NCBI RefSeq assembly: GCF_900110865.1
Contig: NZ_FOFD01000004.1
Coordinates: 365,860-429,859 of the forward strand
Reading direction: 5' to 3'
DNA length: 64,000 bases
DNA from: Natrinema salaciae
GTDB lineage: Archaea > Halobacteriota > Halobacteria > Halobacteriales > Natrialbaceae
How positions within the stretch are numbered: position 1 is the first letter of the stretch; each line of letters starts with the position of its first letter. Shown here one piece after another: positions 1-7,433 of the stretch. A program made the position numbers and the translations under genes. The notes under the pieces are model-generated. The model saw only the letters and a program-made list of their open reading frames with translations. It was not told the DNA's origin and searched no databases.

Positions 1-57
1 TCGAAAAGACGGAAAATTCGGATCGAGAGTCGGCGGCCGAGTCGTCGCTCGAGCCGA

Positions 58-2031
58 TCAGTCGTCGGCGGGCGTCGCGCCGCTGCCGCCTTCGGCCTGC
101 TCTTTCGTCCACGAGAGCTTGCCGCCGGCCGCGAGGATTGCGCGCTCGCGCTCGGAGGCGTCCAGCGTCGCCGTGTACTCGTCCTCGCCGTTGATGCGGA
201 CGGTAAACTCCTCCTGTCCGCTGGTGACGGCGTCGTAGACGTTGTCGACGATCTCGACGTCGTCGCCCTGGTCGATGTTCTCGTAAGTGTCCTCGTCGAT
301 CGTCAGCGGGACGATCCCGAAGTTGAAGAGGTTCGCGCGGTGGATGCGCGCGAAACTCTGTGCGAGGACGCCCTCGATACCGAGGTACATCGGGCAGAGG
401 GCGGCGTGTTCTCGCGAGGAGCCCTGACCGTAGTTCTCGCCGGCGACGAGGAAGCCGCCGTCGGCCTCGAGCGCGCGGTCGGCGAAGGTCTCGTCGACGC
501 GCGAGAGGGTGAACTCGCTGAGTTTGGGGACGTTCGACCGGTACATCAGGATGTCCTGGGTCGCCGGGATGATGTGGTCGGTCGTGATGTTGTCCTCCAT
601 CTTCAGGAGTGCCTCACCCTGAATGTCGGTGCCGAGCTGGTCTTTCAGTGGGACGTCGCCGATGTTCGGTCCCTTGATGAGTTCGTCGTCGACGGCCTCG
701 TCGGGAGCGATGAGGTCCGTCTTGGAGCCGTCGTACTCGTCGGGGAGCTCGACGCCGGGGGCCTCGAGGTCGCCGAGTTCCTCGGCGAGATTTCGGGGGT
801 CGACGATTTCGCCCTTGAGCGAGGCCGCGGCCGCGACCTCCGGCGAGCAGAGGTAGACGTTGTCGTCTTCGATGCCCGAGCGGCCCTCGAAGTTGCGGTT
901 GAAGGTCCGCAGGGAGACGGAGTCCGAGGAGGGGACGTGGCCGATGCCGATACAGGCACCGCACGTCGCCTCGGAGAAGTTGACGCCAGCGGCCATCATC
1001 TCCGCGACCCAGCCCTCACGGGCGAGCATCTCGGAGGCCTGCTTGGAGCCGGGTGCGACGATCGTGTCGGTCTCCATCGAGGTCTCGCGACCCTCGAGCA
1101 TCTTGGCGACGGGGAGGATGTCCTCGTAGCCGCCGTTCGTACAGGAGCCCACGATGACCTGCTCGACGGATTCGCCTTCGACTTCGCTGACGGGGACGAC
1201 CTTGTCCGGCATCGAGGGCTGTGCGATCAGCGGCTCGAGGTCGGAGAGGTCGACGACGATCTCGTCGTCGTACTCCGCGTCGTCGTCGGGCTGGAGTTCG
1301 ACGTACTCGTCGCCGCGGCCGACGCGCTGGAGGTAGTCCTCGGTCTGCTCGTCGGTCGGGAAGATCGACGTAGTCGCGCCGAGCTCGGTGCCCATGTTGG
1401 TGATGGTCATCCGCTCGGGTGCGGTCAGGGTCTCGACGCCCGGCCCCGTGTACTCGAGGATCTTGCCGACGCCGCCCTTGACCGAGAGGCGACGGAGCAT
1501 CTCGAGGATGACGTCTTTCGCGGTGGCCCACTCGGGAAGCTCGCCCTCGAGGCGGACGTTGACGACTTCGGGCATCTCGATGTAGTACGGTGCGCCGCCC
1601 ATGGCGACGGTGACGTCGATCCCGCCGGCACCGATGGCGAGTTCGCCGAGGCCGCCGGGCGTGGGCGTGTGACTGTCCGAACCCAGCAGCGTCTTGCCGG
1701 GGGCCGCGAAATTCTCGCGGTGAACGTTGTGACAGATACCGTTACCGGGGCGAGAGAAATGAGCGCCATATTTGCCGGCCGCAGAGCGGAGGAAACGGTG
1801 ATCGTCGGTATTTTTAAAGTCGAACTGGTAGGTCTGGTGGTCGCAGTACTGCGCGGCGATCTCGGTCTGAACTTCGTCCAGTCCCATCGCTTCGAACTGA
1901 AGCCAGACCATCGTCCCTGTCGTGTCCTGGGTAAGTACCTGATCGATCTCGATCCCGATCTCCTCGCCGGTCTCGAGTTCGCCCTCGACGAGGTGATCGT
2001 CGAGAATCTTCTCGGTGAGTGTCTGTCCCAT
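58..2031 (-). CDS. acn: aconitate hydratase
   Basis: Interconverts citrate and isocitrate in the cytoplasmic TCA cycle. The 657-residue product has the full aconitase layout. A catalytic region carries the DSHTPTPGGLGELAIGAGG segment, and the [4Fe-4S] ligands are visible as Cys297 (GSCTNGG) and the pair Cys357/Cys360 (TCGACIGIG). A C-terminal swivel domain carries NYGQGSSREHAA. The frame stays open to about 2325, but that extension is Cys/Arg-rich and not haloarchaeal in composition. A TATA-like element centred near 2062 puts the transcript start a few bases before the ATG at 2031. The gene is divergent from the dUTPase-like gene. Aconitase is certain; preference for a related acid such as methylcitrate cannot be excluded. 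Confidence 0.96.
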   Translation of the reverse strand: MGQTLTEKILDDHLVEGELETGEEIGIEIDQVLTQDTTGTMVWLQFEAMGLDEVQTEIAAQYCDHQTYQFDFKNTDDHRFLRSAAGKYGAHFSRPGNGICHNVHRENFAAPGKTLLGSDSHTPTPGGLGELAIGAGGIDVTVAMGGAPYYIEMPEVVNVRLEGELPEWATAKDVILEMLRRLSVKGGVGKILEYTGPGVETLTAPERMTITNMGTELGATTSIFPTDEQTEDYLQRVGRGDEYVELQPDDDAEYDDEIVVDLSDLEPLIAQPSMPDKVVPVSEVEGESVEQVIVGSCTNGGYEDILPVAKMLEGRETSMETDTIVAPGSKQASEMLAREGWVAEMMAAGVNFSEATCGACIGIGHVPSSDSVSLRTFNRNFEGRSGIEDDNVYLCSPEVAAAASLKGEIVDPRNLAEELGDLEAPGVELPDEYDGSKTDLIAPDEAVDDELIKGPNIGDVPLKDQLGTDIQGEALLKMEDNITTDHIIPATQDILMYRSNVPKLSEFTLSRVDETFADRALEADGGFLVAGENYGQGSSREHAALCPMYLGIEGVLAQSFARIHRANLFNFGIVPLTIDEDTYENIDQGDDVEIVDNVYDAVTSGQEEFTVRINGEDEYTATLDASERERAILAAGGKLSWTKEQAEGGSGATPADD

Positions 2032-2057
2032 AGCACCCGTAACTCGGCTTTCCGTCC

Positions 2058-2067
2058 TGATAAATCC
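2058..2067 (-). promoter_or_regulatory. TATA-like promoter element of aconitase gene
   Basis: On the minus strand this reads ggatttatca. Its centre is about 31 nt upstream of the ATG at 2031, predicting a leader of only 5-6 nt. It supports the short start over the open extension to 2325. Confidence 0.5.
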
Positions 2068-2297
2068 AGCGTGTTCTGTGAGGATCGACTGTGTGAAATT
2101 CCCGTTCGATACGGCGAATGCGATGCAATTCTTACCACGCAGATGGACGCTCGTTGGCCATACTTCGTCAGGGTCCGACGTGTCGTCTGGGATAAACTCG
2201 CCGACCGTCGAACCGTTTCCGTCCGGACATCCTCGCGCGAATACAGAACTCACAGAGTTCTTCATATCGACTCGTAGGCCGTCCGTCCTACCGATAT

Positions 2298-2318
2298 GGT
2301 TATTTTTACAGAATAACC
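2298..2318. repeat. perfect 7-bp inverted repeat in the divergent intergenic region
   Basis: GGTTATT at 2298-2304 and AATAACC at 2312-2318 are separated by a 7-nt loop (TTTACAG). It is A+T-rich against its surroundings and lies 90 bp before the dUTPase-like ATG and about 265 bp before the aconitase ATG. It could be an operator or a small hairpin; nothing shows which. Confidence 0.4.
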
Positions 2319-2407
2319 GAGGCACTCGCCTCGTTCATCTGTAGATACCCTACGACGAATCGATCCAAACCGAAACGCACTCACTGATATCCGCTCTCTC
2401 CGTTCGT

Positions 2408-2890
2408 ATGTTCCGCTCCGGTACGTTCGTCGCCGAGCACGTTTCGCCGACGGCCGACGACCAGATTCAGCCGAACGGGGTCGACCTCACCCTCGATATC
2501 GTCTTCGAGCAGCTCGAGCCGGGCCGCATCGGCCGGGACGGGAAACAGGTCGGCGACCGGGTCGCCCGGCCGCTCGAGGAACTCGAGGAGGCCGATCCCG
2601 ACACCTACTACCTGCCCGAGGGAGCCTACGTCGCCCGGTACGGCGAGCGGATTCACATTCCCGAGGGGCACATCGGGTTCGTCTACCCCCGGTCGTCGTT
2701 GATGCGCAACTCCTGTATGCTGAACACGGCGGTCTGGGACGCCGGCTACGAGGGGCGAGGCGAGGGGCTGTTGCAGGTCCACCACGACATCGAGATCGAA
2801 CGCGGTGCCCGGATCGCCCAACTGGTCTTAGTCGAGGCCGACCACGAGGACGTCTACGACGGGAGCTACCAGCGCGAGAACCTCGAGTAG
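2408..2890 (+). CDS. dUTPase/dCTP deaminase superfamily protein
   Basis: Member of the trimeric dUTP diphosphatase/dCTP deaminase family, which keeps uracil out of DNA by converting dCTP or dUTP towards dUMP. The 160-residue protein shows the family landmarks: PRSSLMRNS in the phosphate-binding strand, a glycine-rich active-site strand (AVWDAGYEGRGEG), ARIAQLV, and the C-terminal YDGSYQREN lid that closes over the nucleotide. Length is normal for the single-domain enzyme. Sequence alone does not tell me whether it is a deaminase, a dUTPase or bifunctional, so I give no symbol. It starts at the first ATG of the frame. Confidence 0.88.
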   Translation: MFRSGTFVAEHVSPTADDQIQPNGVDLTLDIVFEQLEPGRIGRDGKQVGDRVARPLEELEEADPDTYYLPEGAYVARYGERIHIPEGHIGFVYPRSSLMRNSCMLNTAVWDAGYEGRGEGLLQVHHDIEIERGARIAQLVLVEADHEDVYDGSYQRENLE

Positions 2891-2949
2891 CACGGAGACC
2901 GCCGGTTCGCGTACCCTTTTGCCCATCCTCGACTGAGAGTCCGGTACCG

Positions 2950-3504
2950 ATGATGGCGACCACGCACGTCTTCGCCGGACTCGCCGCCGTCGCGCCCGTC
3001 GCCGTCCGGTTCCCGGAGTTCGCGACGCCGCTCGCCGTCGGTGCCGTTCTCGGTGGTCTCGCTCCCGATTTCGACCTCGTCTTCACGCACCGGCGGACGC
3101 TCCACTTTCCCGTCGTGGGGCTCGCGGTCGCCGTCCCCGCAGCCGTCCTCGGCACCGTCGCTCCCTCGAGTCCGACGCTCGGGGCGGCCGCGTTCGCCGT
3201 CACGGCCTGGCTCCACGCCGCGAGCGATGCGATCGGCGGCGGCCCCGAGATGGACCCGTGGAACGAGCGCACCGAGCGCGCGGTCTACGACCACGTTCGC
3301 GCGCGCTGGGTCCGCCCGCGTCGGTGGGTCCGCTACGACGGCGCTCCCGAAGACGCCGTCCTCGGGATCGTGCTCGCGATCCTCCCGCTGGCCGTCTTCG
3401 ACGGCTGGGTCACCGCCGCCGTCGTCGGCGGCGTCGCCGTCTCGCTGGTCTACGCGCTCCTCCGGCGGCGGCTGGTCGCGTGGACGCCCGACTGGCTCGA
3501 GTAA
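2950..3504 (+). CDS. YdjM-like membrane-bound metal-dependent hydrolase
   Basis: A 184-residue multi-spanning membrane protein of the YdjM/PF04307 type. The N-terminus has MMATTHVFAGLAAVAPVAV followed by a GGLAPDFDLV segment, the conserved P-D-x-D motif of this family, and HRRTLHFPVVG with the conserved His. Several hydrophobic segments follow, up to about residue 175. Family members are called metal-dependent hydrolases from their conserved His/Asp residues, but substrates are unknown. ATG codons at 2950 and 2953 are both possible starts. It lies 59 bp downstream of the dUTPase-like gene in the same direction. Confidence 0.8.
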   Translation: MMATTHVFAGLAAVAPVAVRFPEFATPLAVGAVLGGLAPDFDLVFTHRRTLHFPVVGLAVAVPAAVLGTVAPSSPTLGAAAFAVTAWLHAASDAIGGGPEMDPWNERTERAVYDHVRARWVRPRRWVRYDGAPEDAVLGIVLAILPLAVFDGWVTAAVVGGVAVSLVYALLRRRLVAWTPDWLE

Positions 3505-3633
3505 CGAGGGCGACAGTGAGCCGCGATCGCGGCGGGGGACGGGATGATCGTGACCGGAAACGTGACAGCAGCGCGTACTGTCACGCCGCCGGAAGTCGGA
3601 ACGCTGATACGCCCACTGTTCGAGCGAATCCGT

Positions 3634-4098
3634 ATGGTCGACGTTCTCGCCGCCAGAACGGCACATCTGATCTTTGCGGCCCTCTGGGCCGGCAGCGTCT
3701 GTTTCGTCGCCGCCGTCGTCTTGCCGCTCGCTCGCGACGGCGCGTTCAATACGACCCGACCACTCGAGGTCATCTCGGGGAAATTGACGTCGATATCTCG
3801 CGTGAGTTCGGTCGTCCTCCTGCTCTCGGGCGGGCATCTGGCCGGGAATCGCTACACGAGCGAGACGCTGTTCGGCTCGACCAACGGCCGGCTGGTGCTC
3901 GCGATGGTCGCGCTCTGGCTCCTCCTGACAGCGCTCGTCGAAATCGGTACGAAACGGTTCGAAGCCGGGCTCACCGGGAAAAAGATTCGCGAGCCGGCTC
4001 GCGACGCGCTGCCGGTGTTCCGGGCCGCGGCCGTCACCGCGATCGGGTTGCTGGTGGTCGCGGGCTTGCTCTCGGCCAACGTCGCTCGCCTGCTCTAG
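3634..4098 (+). CDS. small CopD-like integral membrane protein
   Basis: The 154-residue product has about four transmembrane helices (roughly residues 7-28, 48-68, 84-103 and 128-150). An early His (ARTAHLIFAALWAG) and a LSGGHLAGNRY segment resemble the CopD/PF05425 family of membrane proteins associated with copper or heme handling. The frame is open from 3544, but those first 30 residues are not membrane-like, and MVDVLAARTAHLIF at 3634 is a natural start with a charged N-terminus before the first helix. Function is unproven and the CopD assignment rests on pattern similarity only. Confidence 0.65.
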   Translation: MVDVLAARTAHLIFAALWAGSVCFVAAVVLPLARDGAFNTTRPLEVISGKLTSISRVSSVVLLLSGGHLAGNRYTSETLFGSTNGRLVLAMVALWLLLTALVEIGTKRFEAGLTGKKIREPARDALPVFRAAAVTAIGLLVVAGLLSANVARLL

Positions 4099-4191
4099 CC
4101 TGTCGGCCGGACAACTATTTCAGACGCGAACATCTTAGAAATGAACATTCTTGCGAAAGATACTTAGTCAGTTGCTGTAAGGTACTCGCTA

Positions 4192-4626
4192 ATGATCAGG
4201 GGTAAAGACATGGCCCTGTCGCTCCTCGTGGTGGGGACGGCCGCTGTGGCCGGGTACGTCCTCCGGTCCGAGCGGTCGGGAACCCGCACATCTCGATCGA
4301 AAGCGAACCTCGGCGCACGCGTCATCGCCCCGGAGGACGTTCCGGACGATGCGACCGTCGTCGACGCATCCGCTCAGCGACTCGGCGAAATTCCCGGGGC
4401 GCGGCGAGCGCTCGACCGGGCGATCCGAAACGGTGCGCGCGAGGAATGGGAACACATCACGCTCGAACGAGACGGTGCCTGGTCCGTCGTCGACCGCATC
4501 CGGCAGACGCTTCCCTATTACGACGCCGACGGCGACGAGTACAACGGCGTCTACGTACAGTACAACGATCGAATCGTCGTTCTCGATGCGATCGGTTGGG
4601 CGCACCTCGAGGAGCCACTCGCCTAG
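4192..4626 (+). CDS. conserved-type haloarchaeal hypothetical protein with N-terminal membrane anchor
   Basis: I do not recognise a named family. The 144-residue product begins with one hydrophobic helix (about residues 8-23, MALSLLVVGTAAVAGYVL), so it is probably anchored in the membrane or exported. The soluble rest contains an acidic GVYVQYNDRIVVLDAIGW stretch resembling a small beta domain. Codon use is typically haloarchaeal, which supports real coding. An internal ATG at 4210 is an equally plausible start. The upstream 90 bp are A+T-richer and can hold its promoter. Confidence 0.65.
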   Translation: MIRGKDMALSLLVVGTAAVAGYVLRSERSGTRTSRSKANLGARVIAPEDVPDDATVVDASAQRLGEIPGARRALDRAIRNGAREEWEHITLERDGAWSVVDRIRQTLPYYDADGDEYNGVYVQYNDRIVVLDAIGWAHLEEPLA

Positions 4627-4710
4627 ATCCGTTCGCCGATGTCGTGCCATTTTGCGGTGAATTGCCACAACAGTACTCACCGACGGCGGCCTCCGCTGGT
4701 CCGTCAGTGA

Positions 4711-5007
4711 ACCGAGGCGGCCAGTCTCTCCCTCTCGACGGCCGCCCCCTGCCGAGTCTGGGCCGACTCCGTGCGACTCGTCGTCGCCGACGACGGGCCC
4801 GGTATTCCACCTGCGGAGACCGACGTCGTCACCGGGGAGACGGACGTCACGCAGTTGACCCACAGCAGCGGCCTCGGACTCTGGCTCGTCCGCTGGGTGG
4901 TCGACAGCTACGACGGCTCCGTCTCGGTTTCGGAGTCGCCTCCGGGCGGTAGCCGGGTCGAGATCGCTCTCGAAGCCGCGCCGCCGGCGTCGACCGACGC
5001 AGCGTGA
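4711..5007 (+). pseudogene. C-terminal remnant of a histidine kinase (HATPase domain)
   Basis: Only the ATP-binding tail of a sensor histidine kinase survives. DSVRLVVADDGPGIPP is the G1 box, and HSSGLGLWLVRWVVDSYDG is the G2 region. The last strand (GGSRVEIALE) ends normally, followed by a natural stop. The N box, phospho-acceptor His and sensor region are missing, and an in-frame stop at 4708-4710 precedes the remnant. Homology is readable about ten codons before the first in-frame GTG (4771), as expected of a truncated gene rather than a small new one. It most likely decayed after deletion of the 5' part. Confidence 0.75.
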
Positions 5008-5055
5008 GACGGGCCGGGCGACCGTCCTCGCGATCGTCGGGCGGTCCACCCCGGT

Positions 5056-5100
5056 ACCGCAACCACTACGTGGCAACTACGCGGAACCGCAACCACTACG
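5056..5100. repeat. 15-bp direct repeat pair before 6-phosphogluconate dehydrogenase gene
   Basis: accgcaaccactacg occurs at 5056-5070 and again at 5086-5100, a 30-bp period (about three helical turns). The 15 bp between contains a partial third copy (gcaactacg). The second copy ends 24 bp before the gnd ATG, so a protein bound here would cover the promoter. Regulatory role is inference. Confidence 0.5.
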
Positions 5101-5124
5101 ACGCCGGCCGGCCGATGCCTACCC

Positions 5125-6024
5125 ATGCAACTGGGCGTAATCGGACTCGGACGGATGGGGCAGATCGTCGTCGATCGAACGGTCGCGGCGGGCCACGACG
5201 TCGTCGCGTTCGACCTGGACGACGACGCCGTCGCGGCGGCGGCCGAGGCGGGTGCCGACCCCGCCGACTCGATCGACGACTTCGTCGACCGACTCGGACC
5301 GGAGAAGCGCATCTGGCTGATGGTCCCCGCCGGCGAGGCGGTCGACGTCACGCTCGAGGAACTCGAGGACCACCTGAACGACGACGACGTCGTCGTCGAC
5401 GGCGGTAACTCCTTCTTCGAGGACTCCGTCCGACGCGCCGAGTCCTGTCCCGCGGCGTACCTCGACTGCGGGACCTCCGGCGGCCCCGCCGGGGCCGAAC
5501 TGGGATTCTCCCTGATGGTCGGCGGCCCCCAGTGGGCCTACGACGAACTCGAGCCGGTCTTCGACGCCGTCGCGACCGGTCCCGACGGCCACGGTCGGAT
5601 GGGGCCGTCGGGCTCGGGCCACTACGTCAAGATGATCCACAACGGCGTCGAGTACGCCCTGATGCAGACCTACGGCGAAGGGTTCGAGCTGCTCCACGAG
5701 GGGCGGTACGACCTCGACCTCGAGAACGTGGCCGCCGTCTGGAACAACGGCGCGGTCATTCGCTCCTGGCTGCTCGAGCTGTGTGAGGAAGCCTTCCGCG
5801 AGGAGGGGACCGATCTCGGGACCGTGGCCGACCGCATCGAGGGCGGCTCGACCGGCACGTGGACCGTCCAGGAGGGACTCGAACAGGAGGTCCCCCTGCC
5901 GCTGATCTACACCGCGCTGGCCGAGCGGTTCGGCTCGCGGGCCGACGACGGTCGGTTCTCGCGGCGACTCGCGAACCGCCTCCGGTACGGCTTCGGCCGC
6001 CACGAGGTCCCGCGTCGCGAGTAG
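5125..6024 (+). CDS. gnd: 6-phosphogluconate dehydrogenase (decarboxylating)
   Basis: Oxidises 6-phosphogluconate to ribulose 5-phosphate and CO2 in the oxidative pentose-phosphate route, the haloarchaeal source of ribose phosphate. The 299-residue product is of the short (GndA/YqeC) type. It has an N-terminal Rossmann motif GVIGLGRMG (residues 4-12) and acidic AFDLDDD after the second strand, which favours NAD+ over NADP+. It also has the substrate signature VVDGGNSFFEDS, the catalytic-lysine motif SGSGHYVKMIHNGVEYALMQ, and a shortened all-helical C-terminal domain. It is a single-gene unit; the direct repeats just upstream are its likely control region. Confidence 0.95.
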   Translation: MQLGVIGLGRMGQIVVDRTVAAGHDVVAFDLDDDAVAAAAEAGADPADSIDDFVDRLGPEKRIWLMVPAGEAVDVTLEELEDHLNDDDVVVDGGNSFFEDSVRRAESCPAAYLDCGTSGGPAGAELGFSLMVGGPQWAYDELEPVFDAVATGPDGHGRMGPSGSGHYVKMIHNGVEYALMQTYGEGFELLHEGRYDLDLENVAAVWNNGAVIRSWLLELCEEAFREEGTDLGTVADRIEGGSTGTWTVQEGLEQEVPLPLIYTALAERFGSRADDGRFSRRLANRLRYGFGRHEVPRRE

Positions 6025-6206
6025 GGCGCTCGCGCCGGTCGGCGCGGACACGGATACCGAAACGCGTATACCTAACGTCGAAATACTCGATAGCAGTCGC
6101 AACCGCTCGGCCGCGCATTCCGGCGTGCTGAACGGTCCTTTCCTCCGAAATACGGCGCATGAAATATTGGGACATGTTCTTTACTCCCGGTCCCGCAGCA
6201 GGAGTT

Positions 6207-6518
6207 ATGAAACCGGTCGAGTCCACATCCGTTTCCGTCACCCCCGCCGACCAGCTCAGTATGACCGTTATCGACCTCGTCGCCCGGACCGACGACACCG
6301 AGCCGATCGAACTCGAGCCGCTGTACGACGCGATCGATCCGGACCTCCTCGATTCGCTTCCCGACGCCGACGGCTTCACCGAACTCGAATTTTCCTACGA
6401 GGGCTATGCGGTAACGGTCGCGGATGCGGACGACGGGGTCGAGGTGACGCTCGAGAGTGCGGCGATCTCCGCCGACGGTTCGACCAGCGAGTTCGTCGAC
6501 ACCGGCTCATCGATTTAG
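6207..6518 (+). CDS. HalOD1 output-domain protein
   Basis: A 103-residue single-domain protein matching the haloarchaeal output domain HalOD1 (PF18545): SMTVIDLVARTD, then ELEPLYDAIDPDLLDSL, then a beta part FTELEFSYEGYAVTVADADDGVEVTLE. Such domains occur alone or at the end of two-component signalling proteins, and their target is unknown. An in-frame ATG at 6159 would add 16 residues (KYWDMFFTPGP), which look unrelated to the family, so the ATG at 6207 is preferred. It is a single gene between gnd and tRNA-Arg. Confidence 0.75.
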   Translation: MKPVESTSVSVTPADQLSMTVIDLVARTDDTEPIELEPLYDAIDPDLLDSLPDADGFTELEFSYEGYAVTVADADDGVEVTLESAAISADGSTSEFVDTGSSI

Positions 6519-6607
6519 GCCGTGCTGCGGCCGATTCCGGCGTTTCGCCGAATCGACCGTGAGCGAAGGGGAACCGTTATGTCGCCGTTGACGCTAGGTT
6601 TTCTCGA

Positions 6608-6680
6608 GGGCGCGTAGCTCAGTGGACAGAGTCCTTGGTTCCGGACCAAGATGTCGGGGGTTCAAATCCCTCCGCGCCCG
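6608..6680 (+). tRNA. tRNA-Arg (anticodon CCG)
   Basis: A 73-nt cloverleaf. The acceptor stem pairs GGGCGCG (6608-6614) with CGCGCCC (6673-6679), with discriminator G at 6680. The D arm begins AGCTC. The anticodon arm is CTTGG-TTCCGGA-CCAAG, giving anticodon CCG (reads CGG, arginine). The T arm is GGGGG-TTCAAAT-CCCTC with one G-T pair. CCA is not encoded and no intron is visible. Confidence 0.96.
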
Positions 6681-6852
6681 CTCCGTTTCCCCGTGTTTTG
6701 GGACTAATGTCGATCCGACAGTAGACGCCTCGAGAGCGGCGTCTTCGTCCGTTTCGGATGGCCAATACGGCCGCTCCGAATCGGATACAAAGCGGGGTGC
6801 ATAAATTTACACCCAGGGAGAGCGTATATCGAAGCATAGAGATCGGCGAAGC

Positions 6853-6969
6853 ATGGAGATCGTATTCACATCGGGTTTGGTGGTCGCCGTGATCGCCTTG
6901 TATATCGCATACAAGATGCTCCAAGGTGCGTCGGAAGGATGGAACGGGTACAGTGAGACGAAACGATAA
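6853..6969 (+). CDS. 38-residue single-span membrane protein (putative)
   Basis: The reading frame begins MEIVFTSGLVVAVIALYIAY and ends at a TAA. It encodes one clear transmembrane helix (residues 8-20) and a short polar tail rich in Gly, Ser and Lys/Arg. A TATA-like cataaattta lies about 50 bp upstream. Nothing identifies a function. Small size keeps confidence moderate, but the amphipathic order (acidic start, uninterrupted helix, charged end) is unlikely by chance. Confidence 0.4.
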   Translation: MEIVFTSGLVVAVIALYIAYKMLQGASEGWNGYSETKR

Positions 6970-7130
6970 CGAGATCCATCTTCCCGTCCCGGTCGAGTTC
7001 CGAGAAGAGATAGTTCACCGACGGAGGTCACTCCGCGCCCGGGTTTCGTCGAACGAGGGTCGGAGGGAGGGACCTCACCAAGCGCGATGAACGCTGTGAT
7101 TCCGGCGATCACGGGCTGATAGCGACAGAC
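6970..7130. other. left flank of the replication origin, no gene seen
   Basis: This belongs to a non-coding stretch of about 460 bp between the small membrane ORF and orc1. I find no credible gene here. Recognition boxes begin at 7131. Confidence 0.5.
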
Positions 7131-7153
7131 ACACACCACCGTTGCAAGTGAAG
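7131..7153 (-). repeat. origin recognition box 1 (minus orientation)
   Basis: The reverse complement reads cttcacttgcaacggtggtg plus gt. It matches the consensus TTCACTTGNAACGGTGGTG derived by comparing all nine copies around orc1. It is the only left-flank copy in this orientation. Confidence 0.75.
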
Positions 7154-7348
7154 CCACATCACGCGGGGGGAGGGAGGTCGCCGTCCGCCGAGCGAACGGG
7201 GCGGAAAAACTGCGACCGAGTCTCGAAGCTCCGAAGCCGCCGATCACGTCCGCTCCGTGGCCGAAATCACGGTCGTTTCGCAGCCGAAAGTGTCACCGCT
7301 TTAGATGAAATGGCGGACTGTTCTCGTCCGGTCGACTGAGACACCCGT

Positions 7349-7405
7349 CTTCACATGAAACAGTGGTGTGTCTGAGTTCACTTGAATCAGATGAAAAGGT
7401 GGTTT
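7349..7405 (+). repeat. origin recognition boxes 2 and 3 in the orc1 promoter
   Basis: Box 2 (7349-7372) reads cttcacatgaaacagtggtg plus tgtc, close to consensus. Immediately after, 7376-7405 carries a split, degenerate copy: TTCACTTGAA, an inserted spacer, then AGGTGG. Both abut the orc1 TATA box, so Orc1 binding here should also repress or tune its own gene. Autoregulation is inference from position. Confidence 0.7.
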
Positions 7406-7430
7406 TAAATATCGTATCTCTCTTGATACG
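7402..7430 (+). promoter_or_regulatory. orc1 promoter with inverted repeat over the start point
   Basis: TATA-like gttttaaata lies at 7402-7411, about 27 nt before the ATG at 7434, so the mRNA is probably leaderless. A perfect inverted repeat, CGTATC (7413-7418) and GATACG (7425-7430), sits between the TATA box and the start codon. The run is A+T-rich and could also serve as a melting region. Confidence 0.6.
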
Positions 7431-7433
7431 GAC

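Noticed and set aside
340-2277. 645-codon plus-strand open frame
   Set aside because: Antisense of aconitase; no recognisable domain.
6807-7247. 146-codon minus-strand frame near the origin
   Set aside because: Composition (Ser/Arg/Pro, non-acidic) and overlap with an origin box argue against coding.
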